Source: CAJXNP01 sp050305935
GTDB lineage: Bacteria > Bacteroidota > Bacteroidia > Cytophagales > Cyclobacteriaceae
Length of the DNA: 64,000 nucleotides
Assembly (NCBI GenBank): GCA_050305935.1
Contig: JBNLGG010000016.1
Span: 7,490 to 71,489, forward strand
Reading direction: 5' to 3'
A program made the position numbers and the translations under genes. Numbering within the stretch: position 1 is the stretch's first letter; each line of letters begins with the position of its first letter. Below the pieces are notes generated by a model. It was not told the origin of the DNA. It searched no databases and saw only the letters and a program-made list of their open reading frames with translations. Of the stretch, positions 52,741 to 60,822 are shown piece by piece.

Positions 52741-55700
52741 TTATTCCTCCACCGAGGCTTCTTCTTCCACAGGATCACCATCACCCGCCCTGTCGGCCAG
52801 GTATTGATAGTGTTTGTATCGAAGTTCTACATCATCCTGGGCCTGTTGCATGAATTTTTTGGCCAATTCAGGTTTGCTTTTTGTCAGCATTTTAAACCTG
52901 TTTTCCATTTCCATGTATTCTTCCACCCTCATTTTTCGAGGTTTGGAATCCAGTTTCAATGGATTTTGACCTTCCAATGCCCAGTCAGGATTATAGCGGT
53001 ATAACAGCCACTGTCCTGAATCAATCGCTGCTTTGTGATGTTTCAATGGAGTGGACATGTCAATACCATGAGCAATACAATGTGAGTAGGCGATGATAAT
53101 GGATGGCCCGTCAAATGCCTCTGCTTCGAGGAAGGCCTTCAACGTTTGCTCATCTTTTGCGCCAAATGCTACCGTAGCCACGTAAACTGATTCGTAAGCC
53201 ATGGCAATCATACCGAGGTCTTTCTTTTTGATGGGTTTACCGCTGGCGGAGAATTTGGCAACCGCCCCTATTGGAGTCGCTTTTGAGGTCTGGCCACCGG
53301 TATTGGAATACACCTCTGTATCCATGACCAATATATTGACATTTTTACCCGAGGCAAGAACGTGATCTAATCCACCATATCCGATATCATAAGCCCAGCC
53401 ATCTCCACCAAGGATCCAAACACTTTTCTTGACGAGATAATCTGCCACCGTCAGTAATCGTTTTGCTTCAGGGCTGTCATCATCTTTTAGCTTGGCCTTC
53501 AGAGCTTCAACTCGCTTACGTTGCTCAAAGATATCGGCCTCGTCTACCTGTTTGGCATTTAAGAGGTCTTCGGCTAATGGCTTACCGATTTTTGAAGCAA
53601 GTCGAATAACAAGGTCTTCGGCGATCGCTTTTTGCTGATCAACTGCCAGGCGCATGCCCATCCCAAATTCAGCATTGTCTTCAAAGAGTGAATTTGACCA
53701 GGCAGGTCCTCGACCATCCTTATTGACTGTGTATGGAGTGGTAGGTAAATTTCCACCGTAAATGGATGAACAGCCGGTCGCATTGGCGATAAGGGCACGG
53801 TCGCCAAACAACTGTGTCATTAATTTAACATAGGGTGTTTCGCCGCAACCAGAGCATGCGCCTGAGAATTCAAACAAAGGCTGCATTACTTGTTGCTGGC
53901 GTAAGGTATGTGTACTGATCAGACCTCTGTCAAGTTCGGGAAGTGAAAGGAAGAAATCCCAGTTTTTGATTTCCTGCTCTTTCAATTCCGGTTGTGGCAT
54001 CATATAAAGCGCCTTTCGGCTCTTGTCTGCTTTGCTCTTCGCCGGACAAACCTCCACGCAAACACCACATCCCGTACAGTCTTCAGGAGCTACCTGGATA
54101 CTGTATTTCTTATCAGTTTCTTTCCATTCTTTCGTCCTGGCCGCTACTGATTTAAATGTATCAGGAGCGCCAGTCAGAGCCGCATCGTCATATACCTTGA
54201 TCCTGATAGTGGCGTGCGGACAAACCATTGCACATTTTCCACATTGGATACAAGTTTCTTCATCCCATACAGGTATTTCCAGCGCGATGTTCCTCTTTTC
54301 GTATTGCGCTGTAGCTGTTGGGAAAGTACCATCTTTAGGAAATACGCTCACTGGCAAGTCATCCCCATCTCCGGCGATAATTTTACCTAATACATTTTTC
54401 ACAAAGTCAGGTGATGACTCCGGTACCGGCGCTACCATCGGAATATTGCTATCAGCTCCTTTTGGAATGTCAATTTCATGCAGATTAGCCAGGGTGTTAT
54501 CCACGGCATTGATATTCATCTGTACGATGATCTCACCTTTTTTGCCATACGTTTTTCGAATGGAATCTTTAATAGCCTCAATGGCTTTGTCTTTTGGAAG
54601 TACGCCCGAAATAGCGAAGAAACAGGTCTGCATCACCGTATTAATTCTTCGCCCCATACCACTTTCTTCCGCTACACTTTGAGCATCTATGATGTATACT
54701 TTAGCTTCTTTCTCAATGATCTGTTCCTGCACTTTTTTAGGAAGGGTCTTCCAGAATTTTTCTTTTGAGAACGGAGTGTTTACAAGGAACACACCATTTT
54801 GAGCCAGGTTTTTCAGCATGTCTATCTTTTCAATAAACACGGCCTGGTGGCAAGCGATGAAATTGGCTTTTTTGATGAGATAGGGAGAACGTATTGGTTT
54901 TGGTCCAAACCGCAGGTGTGAAGTTGTAATGGATCCGGACTTTTTAGAATCGTAAACAAAGTATCCCTGTGCATAATTATCAGTATACTCACCGATAATT
55001 TTGATTGAGTTTTTATTGGCACCCACCGTACCGTCAGAACCCAGGCCGTAAAACATTCCTCTGAAAACGTCTTTTTCCTCGATGTCTAAAGAATGGTCGT
55101 AGTCCAGGGATGTGAAGGATACATCGTCGTTGATACCAATGGTGAAATGATTCTTAGGTGTTTCCTTAGTTAAATTATCATAAATAGCGATTACCATCGA
55201 AGGGGTAAATTCTTTGGATGATAGTCCAAATCGACCATTTACTACTTTTGGCATTTCTTTTATTTTTCCATAACCAAGAGAAAGCCCTTCACTTAATGCG
55301 TTAACCACATCAAGGTAAAGAGGTTCGCCCGGTGCGCCTGGCTCTTTGGTCCTGTCAAGAACGGCTAGTTTCTTAGTAGTTGCGGGAAGGGATTCCACCA
55401 ATCTTTTTATGTCAAAAGGTCTGTATAGTCGCACTTTGACCAAACCTACTTTTCTTCCCTGTTTATTCAGGTAATCAATTGTTTCTTCGATGGTTTGTGC
55501 TCCCGAAGCCATCACCATGATCACCTCCTCCGCATCTTCAGCACCGTAATATTCAAATAATTGATATTGTCTGCCGGTAAGTTTGGCAAACTTATCCATT
55601 TGTTGCTGAACGATGTCAGGGCATGCAGTGTAGAAATTATTAATGGTTTCTTTGTTTTGGAAAAATACATCAGGGTTTTGTGCGGTTCCCCGAATGACAG

Positions 55701-56340
55701 GTCGGTCAGGAGTCAATGCTCGTTCACGATGTTTTGCGATCAACTCATCACTGATCATTTTTCTCATTACTTCCTCTGAGACTAGTTCCACCTTTGATAC
55801 TTCGTGAGAAGTTCTGAATCCATCGAAGAAATGTAGAAAGGGGATTCTTGATTCGAGTGTCGATGCCTGTGCAATCAATCCGAAGTCCATTACTTCCTGT
55901 ACCGATCCGGCAGCAAGAAACGCAAATCCGGTGGTTCTGGCAGCCATCACATCAGAGTGATCACCAAAGATTGAGAGTGCCTGGGTAGCAATAGATCGCG
56001 CTGTGATGTTAAAAACCGTTGGTGTCAATTCACCCGCTATTTTAAACATGTTCGGGATTTTGAGTAGAAGGCCCTGGGAGGCTGTAAATGTGGTAGTAAG
56101 GGCACCCGCCTGAAGCGAACCATGAACTGCTCCCGCCGCTCCGCCTTCACTTTGCATCTCAGCTACGATCGGAACATTGCCCCAAAGGTTCTTGATGCCC
56201 TTTGCCGACCATTCATCAGCCCATTCACCCATATTTGATGAGGGGGTAATTGGATAAATGGCACATACTTCATTTACACGATAGGCAACGTAAGCCGCAG
56301 CTTCGTTGCCATCAATAGTTACATATTTCTTATCTTTCAT
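52741..56340 (-). CDS. nifJ: Pyruvate:ferredoxin (flavodoxin) oxidoreductase
   Basis: The 1199-residue product is a full single-chain PFOR. It starts with the pyrimidine-binding domain (YRVNEVCAIYPITPSSNMGE), then the gamma-type domain (FYGLGSDGTVGANKNSIK). The ferredoxin domain carries two 4Fe-4S motifs (CIQCGKCAMVCPHATIR, CTGCGVCVEVCPAK). The C-terminal TPP domain has SGACSGCGETPYVKLMTQLF, GCSSIYGG and LGGDGWAYDIGYGGLDHVLA. It oxidises pyruvate to acetyl-CoA and CO2, reducing ferredoxin or flavodoxin. It is followed by the dihydroorotate-dehydrogenase-like gene. Confidence 0.99.
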   Translation of the reverse strand: MKDKKYVTIDGNEAAAYVAYRVNEVCAIYPITPSSNMGEWADEWSAKGIKNLWGNVPIVAEMQSEGGAAGAVHGSLQAGALTTTFTASQGLLLKIPNMFKIAGELTPTVFNITARSIATQALSIFGDHSDVMAARTTGFAFLAAGSVQEVMDFGLIAQASTLESRIPFLHFFDGFRTSHEVSKVELVSEEVMRKMISDELIAKHRERALTPDRPVIRGTAQNPDVFFQNKETINNFYTACPDIVQQQMDKFAKLTGRQYQLFEYYGAEDAEEVIMVMASGAQTIEETIDYLNKQGRKVGLVKVRLYRPFDIKRLVESLPATTKKLAVLDRTKEPGAPGEPLYLDVVNALSEGLSLGYGKIKEMPKVVNGRFGLSSKEFTPSMVIAIYDNLTKETPKNHFTIGINDDVSFTSLDYDHSLDIEEKDVFRGMFYGLGSDGTVGANKNSIKIIGEYTDNYAQGYFVYDSKKSGSITTSHLRFGPKPIRSPYLIKKANFIACHQAVFIEKIDMLKNLAQNGVFLVNTPFSKEKFWKTLPKKVQEQIIEKEAKVYIIDAQSVAEESGMGRRINTVMQTCFFAISGVLPKDKAIEAIKDSIRKTYGKKGEIIVQMNINAVDNTLANLHEIDIPKGADSNIPMVAPVPESSPDFVKNVLGKIIAGDGDDLPVSVFPKDGTFPTATAQYEKRNIALEIPVWDEETCIQCGKCAMVCPHATIRIKVYDDAALTGAPDTFKSVAARTKEWKETDKKYSIQVAPEDCTGCGVCVEVCPAKSKADKSRKALYMMPQPELKEQEIKNWDFFLSLPELDRGLISTHTLRQQQVMQPLFEFSGACSGCGETPYVKLMTQLFGDRALIANATGCSSIYGGNLPTTPYTVNKDGRGPAWSNSLFEDNAEFGMGMRLAVDQQKAIAEDLVIRLASKIGKPLAEDLLNAKQVDEADIFEQRKRVEALKAKLKDDDSPEAKRLLTVADYLVKKSVWILGGDGWAYDIGYGGLDHVLASGKNVNILVMDTEVYSNTGGQTSKATPIGAVAKFSASGKPIKKKDLGMIAMAYESVYVATVAFGAKDEQTLKAFLEAEAFDGPSIIIAYSHCIAHGIDMSTPLKHHKAAIDSGQWLLYRYNPDWALEGQNPLKLDSKPRKMRVEEYMEMENRFKMLTKSKPELAKKFMQQAQDDVELRYKHYQYLADRAGDGDPVEEEASVEE

Positions 56341-57001
56341 CAGCCAATAATTTTTTGCTTCAGACGGAACCAGATGTGTTTTTCAAACAAATTGTCCAGG
56401 CCAATAAAGAAATGTTCTTCAACACAAAGGTTTCTCTTAATTCAAAGTTATAAACCGTTCTCCTGGAAATAAATTATAGAGCTAAAGGTACCGACCCTCT
56501 GAATATTAAAAGCTGATAACAGTCATGTTTAAAGGTGATTTTGATGATAGCAAATAGGGGATGTGAGGTATTGAATAGGCGATGTGAGATTTTGAATAAA
56601 GATGTCGGCCTTGATACGCTTAGGCTATAAGTCCGGGATGTTTACATGCGCAAATTCCTAAAAGGCTTCATGACGCTCAGCTATGATTCGAAATTTAGTG
56701 GGGTGATAGGTTTGGGGGGAATAGATTCATATCGTTTGTAGTACGGTCAATGGACATGCTTAATAGAATTGTTATCTCATTAACGCAGGTAGTTTGGACT
56801 TCCATCGAGCGTTTTTCGTTTTAGTAACATTCATAAGAGCTAATTGATGTTCGTAATTGAAATTTACCACCAATCGGTACGAGTTGCCTATTATGTTAAA
56901 CAAGGTTCTACTGTCTTTTAAGATACTTGCATTTGCATAACTCTGTTTTACATCATTGGGCGTTTTTCAATCCGAATTCATAGCTGTATCATACCATGTC
57001 T
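56341..57001. other. 661-bp intergenic region upstream of nifJ
   Basis: No coding frame is convincing. A minus-strand TAACTTTG box at 56443-56450 could drive nifJ with a leader of about 95 nt. Further right, the segment GATGTGAG...TTGAATA occurs twice in tandem (about 56558-56600), and a similar GATGT follows. Confidence 0.5.
56443..56450 (-). promoter_or_regulatory. Candidate -7 promoter box of nifJ
   Basis: Minus-strand TAACTTTG matches TAnnTTTG. It would give a leader of about 95 nt; no -33 TTTG is seen. Confidence 0.35.
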
Positions 57002-57775
57002 TTAGGGCTTGTTTTTATAGTTTTTTGCAGAATACTTTATGTTTACTATAAAACTTTGTTCTACATTTTGACCACGTTGAATTGCAGGTTTCCAAAAAGG
57101 CATGAGAGAAAAAATTCTGTTAAACTCATCCTTTGTTTCACTTGAAACACCACTATTTAAATATTCAATGGAACTAATTGATCCATTAGGTAAGACTGTA
57201 AACTTAATGTATGCATGTCCACTCAACTTGTTATCTAATACAGTTTGAGGGTATTGAAAATTTGCAGCAAAAAATGCATATAAATTATCTATTCCACCAA
57301 AGAAACTCGCTGGTCCTTCGACAATTGTATATTGTTGATCAACTGGTTCCTCCTCCATTTCATCAAGTTCTTGATCAAATTCGTCAATTGTTTCTTTAGC
57401 TTGATTATTTGTTTTTGGTTCTGAATATTTGTTTGGTCCATTATATTCGCCTAGACCAATATTCATTTCAGGAAATAATAAAAGTTCTTTTTCCAGTTCG
57501 ACTAATGGTTGTTTTTTTTTAGTAAGTTTTATGTCTAAAGATTTATATCCCATATATGATATGCGTACAATGGAGTTTTTGTAATCTGCTGATAATTCAA
57601 AATAGCCACTGTCATTTGTTATCGTTCCTTCTGTAGTACCAATTACTAATATGCTTGCACCTTTTAAGGGATTGTGAGTTTCTTTGTCTACAATTTGTCC
57701 AAAAATTGATTTTTTTTGAGCAATGCTATTAGCAGAAATAAAAATTATAATTAATAGCAAGAATATTTTTCTCAT
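57002..57775 (-). CDS. Carboxypeptidase-regulatory-like protein with TonB C-terminal domain
   Basis: The 257-residue product has a signal peptide (SANSIAQ), then a carboxypeptidase-D regulatory-like beta sandwich (about 23-95: IFGQIVDKETHNPLKGASIL). An acidic linker follows (residues about 115-145), and a TonB C-terminal domain (about 165-250: PQTVLDNKLSGHAYIKFTVL, then NGSISSIEYL). It lacks the inner-membrane helix of true TonB, so it is more likely an envelope scaffold that binds TonB boxes or peptidoglycan. It is AT-rich and flanked by an attC-like palindrome. Confidence 0.85.
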   Translation of the reverse strand: MRKIFLLLIIIFISANSIAQKKSIFGQIVDKETHNPLKGASILVIGTTEGTITNDSGYFELSADYKNSIVRISYMGYKSLDIKLTKKKQPLVELEKELLLFPEMNIGLGEYNGPNKYSEPKTNNQAKETIDEFDQELDEMEEEPVDQQYTIVEGPASFFGGIDNLYAFFAANFQYPQTVLDNKLSGHAYIKFTVLPNGSISSIEYLNSGVSSETKDEFNRIFSLMPFWKPAIQRGQNVEQSFIVNIKYSAKNYKNKP

Positions 57776-57801
57776 GTGTAAAAAATGTTGTGCTGTTTAA
57801 A

Positions 57802-57941
57802 TAAGTCCTATCGGTTGGCGGTTTGAATCGAAGTGGATTGCGGCTGCGAACCTATCCCTCGTTACTGATCTTGTCAGCGGAGACCGAACAAGCAAATTGT
57901 ACTGAAACCGCCATTTTTGATCACCGCGTGTTAGCTGTAGC
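57802..57941 (-). repeat. attC-like imperfect palindrome
   Basis: GGCGGTTT (57817-57824) pairs with AAACCGCC (57905-57912), with additional weaker pairing around it. The outer end carries GTTAGCTGTAGC (57930-57941), 7 bp beyond the DsrE stop on the minus strand. It has the same general plan as 1503-1637 and 59350-59453: a palindrome of about 100-140 bp directly behind a gene. Confidence 0.4.
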
Positions 57942-57948
57942 TTTTTTT

Positions 57949-58659
57949 TCATTGTAGGAAAAATTTAATATCCGATTTCTCAAGTACTTCAATGAATGTG
58001 AAATATTCACAAATCACAATGTTTGAAAATGCAATATTTTGCTCTTTTAATCCAAAGTGTTCCATCGACGGTTGACAAACATAAAACTTTGCTCCATGTT
58101 TTTCCAAAATCCGTAATTTGCTTTGTGCTGGTGAATGACCAATCTTTGATAATCCATTCCTGGCAAATCCACTAAATATAGAATTAAATCCTTTCAGCTT
58201 TTCTTTAAATCCTTTTTCAAGTACTTTGACAGCCGGCCCCTGAAAATAAATATTTACCTGATAACCGCTCAATGCAGCACCTACTGAAAATCCCAATGGT
58301 GACAAAAGTTCTTCCAGTCCTTTGTCAGATATTATTATTGAAAAACTCTTCCCTTTATTTATTTGGTTAGCAATCTTTGTAATCTCAAAAACAAGATTAT
58401 TTTGATTGTCGTCAGTCACTTCTATTTTATTTCCAGTCATTCTGCCCCAAGCCATCAAGTCTTGTTGAACCGCTTTGTAATTATCGGTTTTTATTTTTAT
58501 CGATTCATTAATTTTTAGGCTGTCAAGTTTCTCTGAAACCTTATAAATAATAAATCCACTAATTTTTTTGCCAGAAAAATCAAGAAATTCTTGGGCTCCC
58601 ACTTGGTATGACTTAAAAGTTAGAATTACAAACGAAATTAATAAAATACACTTTTTCAT
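57949..58659 (-). CDS. Secreted TusA-like/DsrE fusion protein
   Basis: The 236-residue product has a signal peptide (SYQVGAQ). Residues about 25-95 follow the TusA fold (DFSGKKISGFIIYKVSEKL, DSLKINESIKIKTDN, AWGRMTGNKIEVTDD), but the CPxP cysteine is replaced (SG in the loop). Residues about 100-236 are a DsrE domain (KSFSIIISDKGLEELLSPLG, VNIYFQGPAVKVL) with its usual cysteine in FYVCQPSM. It probably handles sulfane sulfur or a redox signal in the periplasm, with the TusA half serving as a structural or binding domain. It lies 68 bp downstream of a SigZ-like sigma gene. Confidence 0.85.
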   Translation of the reverse strand: MKKCILLISFVILTFKSYQVGAQEFLDFSGKKISGFIIYKVSEKLDSLKINESIKIKTDNYKAVQQDLMAWGRMTGNKIEVTDDNQNNLVFEITKIANQINKGKSFSIIISDKGLEELLSPLGFSVGAALSGYQVNIYFQGPAVKVLEKGFKEKLKGFNSIFSGFARNGLSKIGHSPAQSKLRILEKHGAKFYVCQPSMEHFGLKEQNIAFSNIVICEYFTFIEVLEKSDIKFFLQ

Positions 58660-58727
58660 GCGACATATTTTAAGTTGATTAAAACATTTTTATACATAGT
58701 CGCAGCAAAAGACGAAAAGTGACGATT

Positions 58728-59309
58728 TTATCTACTCATTTTTAAATCTTTTATAATTTCAAGGTATTTGCTTTTTTCCGAACAGCTAACAATGTTGCCA
58801 TACTTATCGTGAGTAAAAGCACAACATTCTTTCATTTTTAGGGCTAATAGTTTTCTCCCACGCTCAATCCTTTTTTTAACACAAGAAATTGATAATCCAA
58901 ATTGTGTTGAAATCATTTTTTGAGGAAAACGATGTATGTCGCTAAGTAAAATGATATTTGCATATTTCTTTGGTAGGCTATGAATTATAGGCAATATTTT
59001 CTTACTCTCTTCCGGTGTTGAGGTTGTGGATTCTTGCTCAGAGCAATCGTCAACTATTAATGATTTCAGCTTAATGTTATCCAGTTGCTTTTTTCTATAG
59101 TAATCAGCGATGGTGAATCTTGAAACACTAATAAGCCATTGAAGTGTTTTGTTTTTATCTTTTATTTCTTCATGGTTTTCCCAGAATTTAATAAATACTT
59201 CCTGCATGATATCATTTATTATATCAGGCCTATCAATGCTCTTTCTGATATATGAGGTTATCCTAATTTTATTATTGTCCCAAAGTAATATTAATTCATT
59301 CTCATTCAT
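58728..59309 (-). CDS. sigZ: ECF sigma factor, SigZ-like
   Basis: The 193-residue product has region 2 (IINDIMQEVFIKFWENHEEI) and region 4 (LPKKYANIILLSDIHRFPQK, MISTQFGLSISCVKKRIERG). A C-terminal extension has ECCAFTHDKYGNIVSC, the CC...D.YGN pattern that marks SigZ-type factors. The paired cysteines suggest redox or metal sensing without a separate anti-sigma factor. The DsrE gene follows on the same strand, so SigZ may control sulfur or thiol functions. An attC-like palindrome precedes it. Confidence 0.85.
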   Translation of the reverse strand: MNENELILLWDNNKIRITSYIRKSIDRPDIINDIMQEVFIKFWENHEEIKDKNKTLQWLISVSRFTIADYYRKKQLDNIKLKSLIVDDCSEQESTTSTPEESKKILPIIHSLPKKYANIILLSDIHRFPQKMISTQFGLSISCVKKRIERGRKLLALKMKECCAFTHDKYGNIVSCSEKSKYLEIIKDLKMSR

Positions 59310-59349
59310 GTAACTTTTAATCAGCGGTGTGTCTTTATTAAAGTTACAA

Positions 59350-59453
59350 CGTTTTATGGTACGGTGTTGTGCGGGAGTACAAGGCGATTTCCTATCATTT
59401 ACAAGCTACAAATGCCTGCAAACCTGAAACCCGCAATTTGTTTTGTTGCGCAA
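59350..59453 (-). repeat. attC-like imperfect palindrome
   Basis: GCGGG (59371-59375) pairs with CCCGC (59430-59434), and the surrounding GTTGTGCGGG and CCCGCAATTTG extend the arms weakly. It lies just behind the thioredoxin gene on the minus strand and before the SigZ-like gene. The GCGGG/CCCGC core is shared with 1503-1637. Confidence 0.4.
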
Positions 59454-59461
59454 TGAATTTT

Positions 59462-60619
59462 TTACAGCATATCATCAATTGTTTTAATAATTTCTTTTTC
59501 AGTTTCTCCCTTTATATACCCGACAATAACTTTTTTAATTACTCTCTGGTCATCAATTACAAAGAATGAGGGTACTGTTTGAATTTTATATTTATCCTTA
59601 ATCTCTTTCTTTGAAACCAAAAATCTATAATTCATTTCATTTTTGACTTTATATCTTTCAATACCAGCAACGTTATCACTCCAAGTCTCAACGCTAATTA
59701 ATTCAAAGTCTTTGTCTCTATAATCGTCTGCCAATTTTTTTAGAAATGGAATCGATGCGTGACAATAACCACAGCCAATTCCTGTAAACTGCATTAAAAT
59801 TACTTTTTGTTTTATTTCATTTAATGAGACGCTATCTCCGTAAACTTCTTTGAGTTTCCAGTCTGGGGCTATTGTACCTTCAAGTTCATATTCTACTCTT
59901 TCTACTCCTTCTTTTCTTTCCCTACCTTTTATCTCAAAATCGGTTGGAATCTGTTGAATTGCACTGAAATTGAAATCTAAATCTAAATGATTGGATATTT
60001 GAATATCTGTACAAATTTCCCAGCTTGTCTGATGAGGCATTTTTCTTCTTAGCTTATATGGTAAGAAATTTTTATTAAGGACAAGTTCATATCTGGAGTT
60101 TTTCCCTTCGGATTTTGTTATAAAAGGTCCTACCCATGGAAACTCAATAATCTTATTTCTAAAATAAAAGGTTATACTGGTAGAATCCTGAAATTCATTA
60201 AGTTTCACTTCTGAACTATCCAGATGATTTAATGCGTACTTTATCAATTCTTTGGCTCTAATAAAAAATGGAGACATTGGTCTCCCATAGATTTTATCAG
60301 TCATTGTATCGATTTTAACATTTCTATTAGTCCAATCAAATCTAATTTTATATGTACCATCGTAACACATATCATACTCATCATGATTGTCAATATCTGA
60401 TTCAGAATATTTTGCACCTATATATTTGTTTGTAGTATCGACATACATGTTCACATAACTCCTACGTGTACTGAATGCCAATGTATCTTCTGGCGCGCTA
60501 AATGTCATTGAATAATAATAGGATGCGGTTGATATTTCTTCTAATTGGATTAATGCTTTTTTTAACGTCTCAGTCAGTTCCTGGCCATAAATCAGGTTTA
60601 TGATAAAAAATCCTGTCAA
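59462..60619 (-). CDS. Secreted TlpA-like thioredoxin-fold protein
   Basis: The 385-residue product is given from a TTG at 60619. An ATA at 60640 in the same frame would give MKRTFLTLTGFFIINLIYGQ, a much better signal peptide. No ATG, GTG or TTG exists further upstream. The N-terminal 240 residues are beta-rich and unrecognised. The C-terminal thioredoxin domain has FTGIGCGYCHASIPFLKKL (Cys283 and Cys286) and the cis-proline site TVPSFFVID. It is a periplasmic disulfide reductase or isomerase. It is AT-rich and separated from the next gene by an attC-like palindrome. Confidence 0.88.
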   Translation of the reverse strand: MTGFFIINLIYGQELTETLKKALIQLEEISTASYYYSMTFSAPEDTLAFSTRRSYVNMYVDTTNKYIGAKYSESDIDNHDEYDMCYDGTYKIRFDWTNRNVKIDTMTDKIYGRPMSPFFIRAKELIKYALNHLDSSEVKLNEFQDSTSITFYFRNKIIEFPWVGPFITKSEGKNSRYELVLNKNFLPYKLRRKMPHQTSWEICTDIQISNHLDLDFNFSAIQQIPTDFEIKGRERKEGVERVEYELEGTIAPDWKLKEVYGDSVSLNEIKQKVILMQFTGIGCGYCHASIPFLKKLADDYRDKDFELISVETWSDNVAGIERYKVKNEMNYRFLVSKKEIKDKYKIQTVPSFFVIDDQRVIKKVIVGYIKGETEKEIIKTIDDML

Positions 60620-60779
60620 TGTTAAAAATGTTCTCTTTATAGTACTAAGTTTTATTTGTTTTTGCGCAATTGTAAAAAAAACATTATTCCTTATACATCC
60701 GTCTCAAGAGCTTTGTAAACGGATAGATATCGAATAAAGATGGTTAATTACAATGAATTCTGCCATACAAAGTGGTTAT

Positions 60780-60796
60780 AAAACCTAACAGGTTTT
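60780..60796. repeat. Short hairpin AAAACCT-aac-AGGTTTT
   Basis: A 7-bp stem with a 3-nt loop, 26 bp beyond the end of the DUF5686 gene on the minus strand. It is nearly identical to 31784-31800 and is a possible weak terminator. Confidence 0.45.
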
Positions 60797-60822
60797 CTAT
60801 TATTAATCTACCTTAATCTTCC

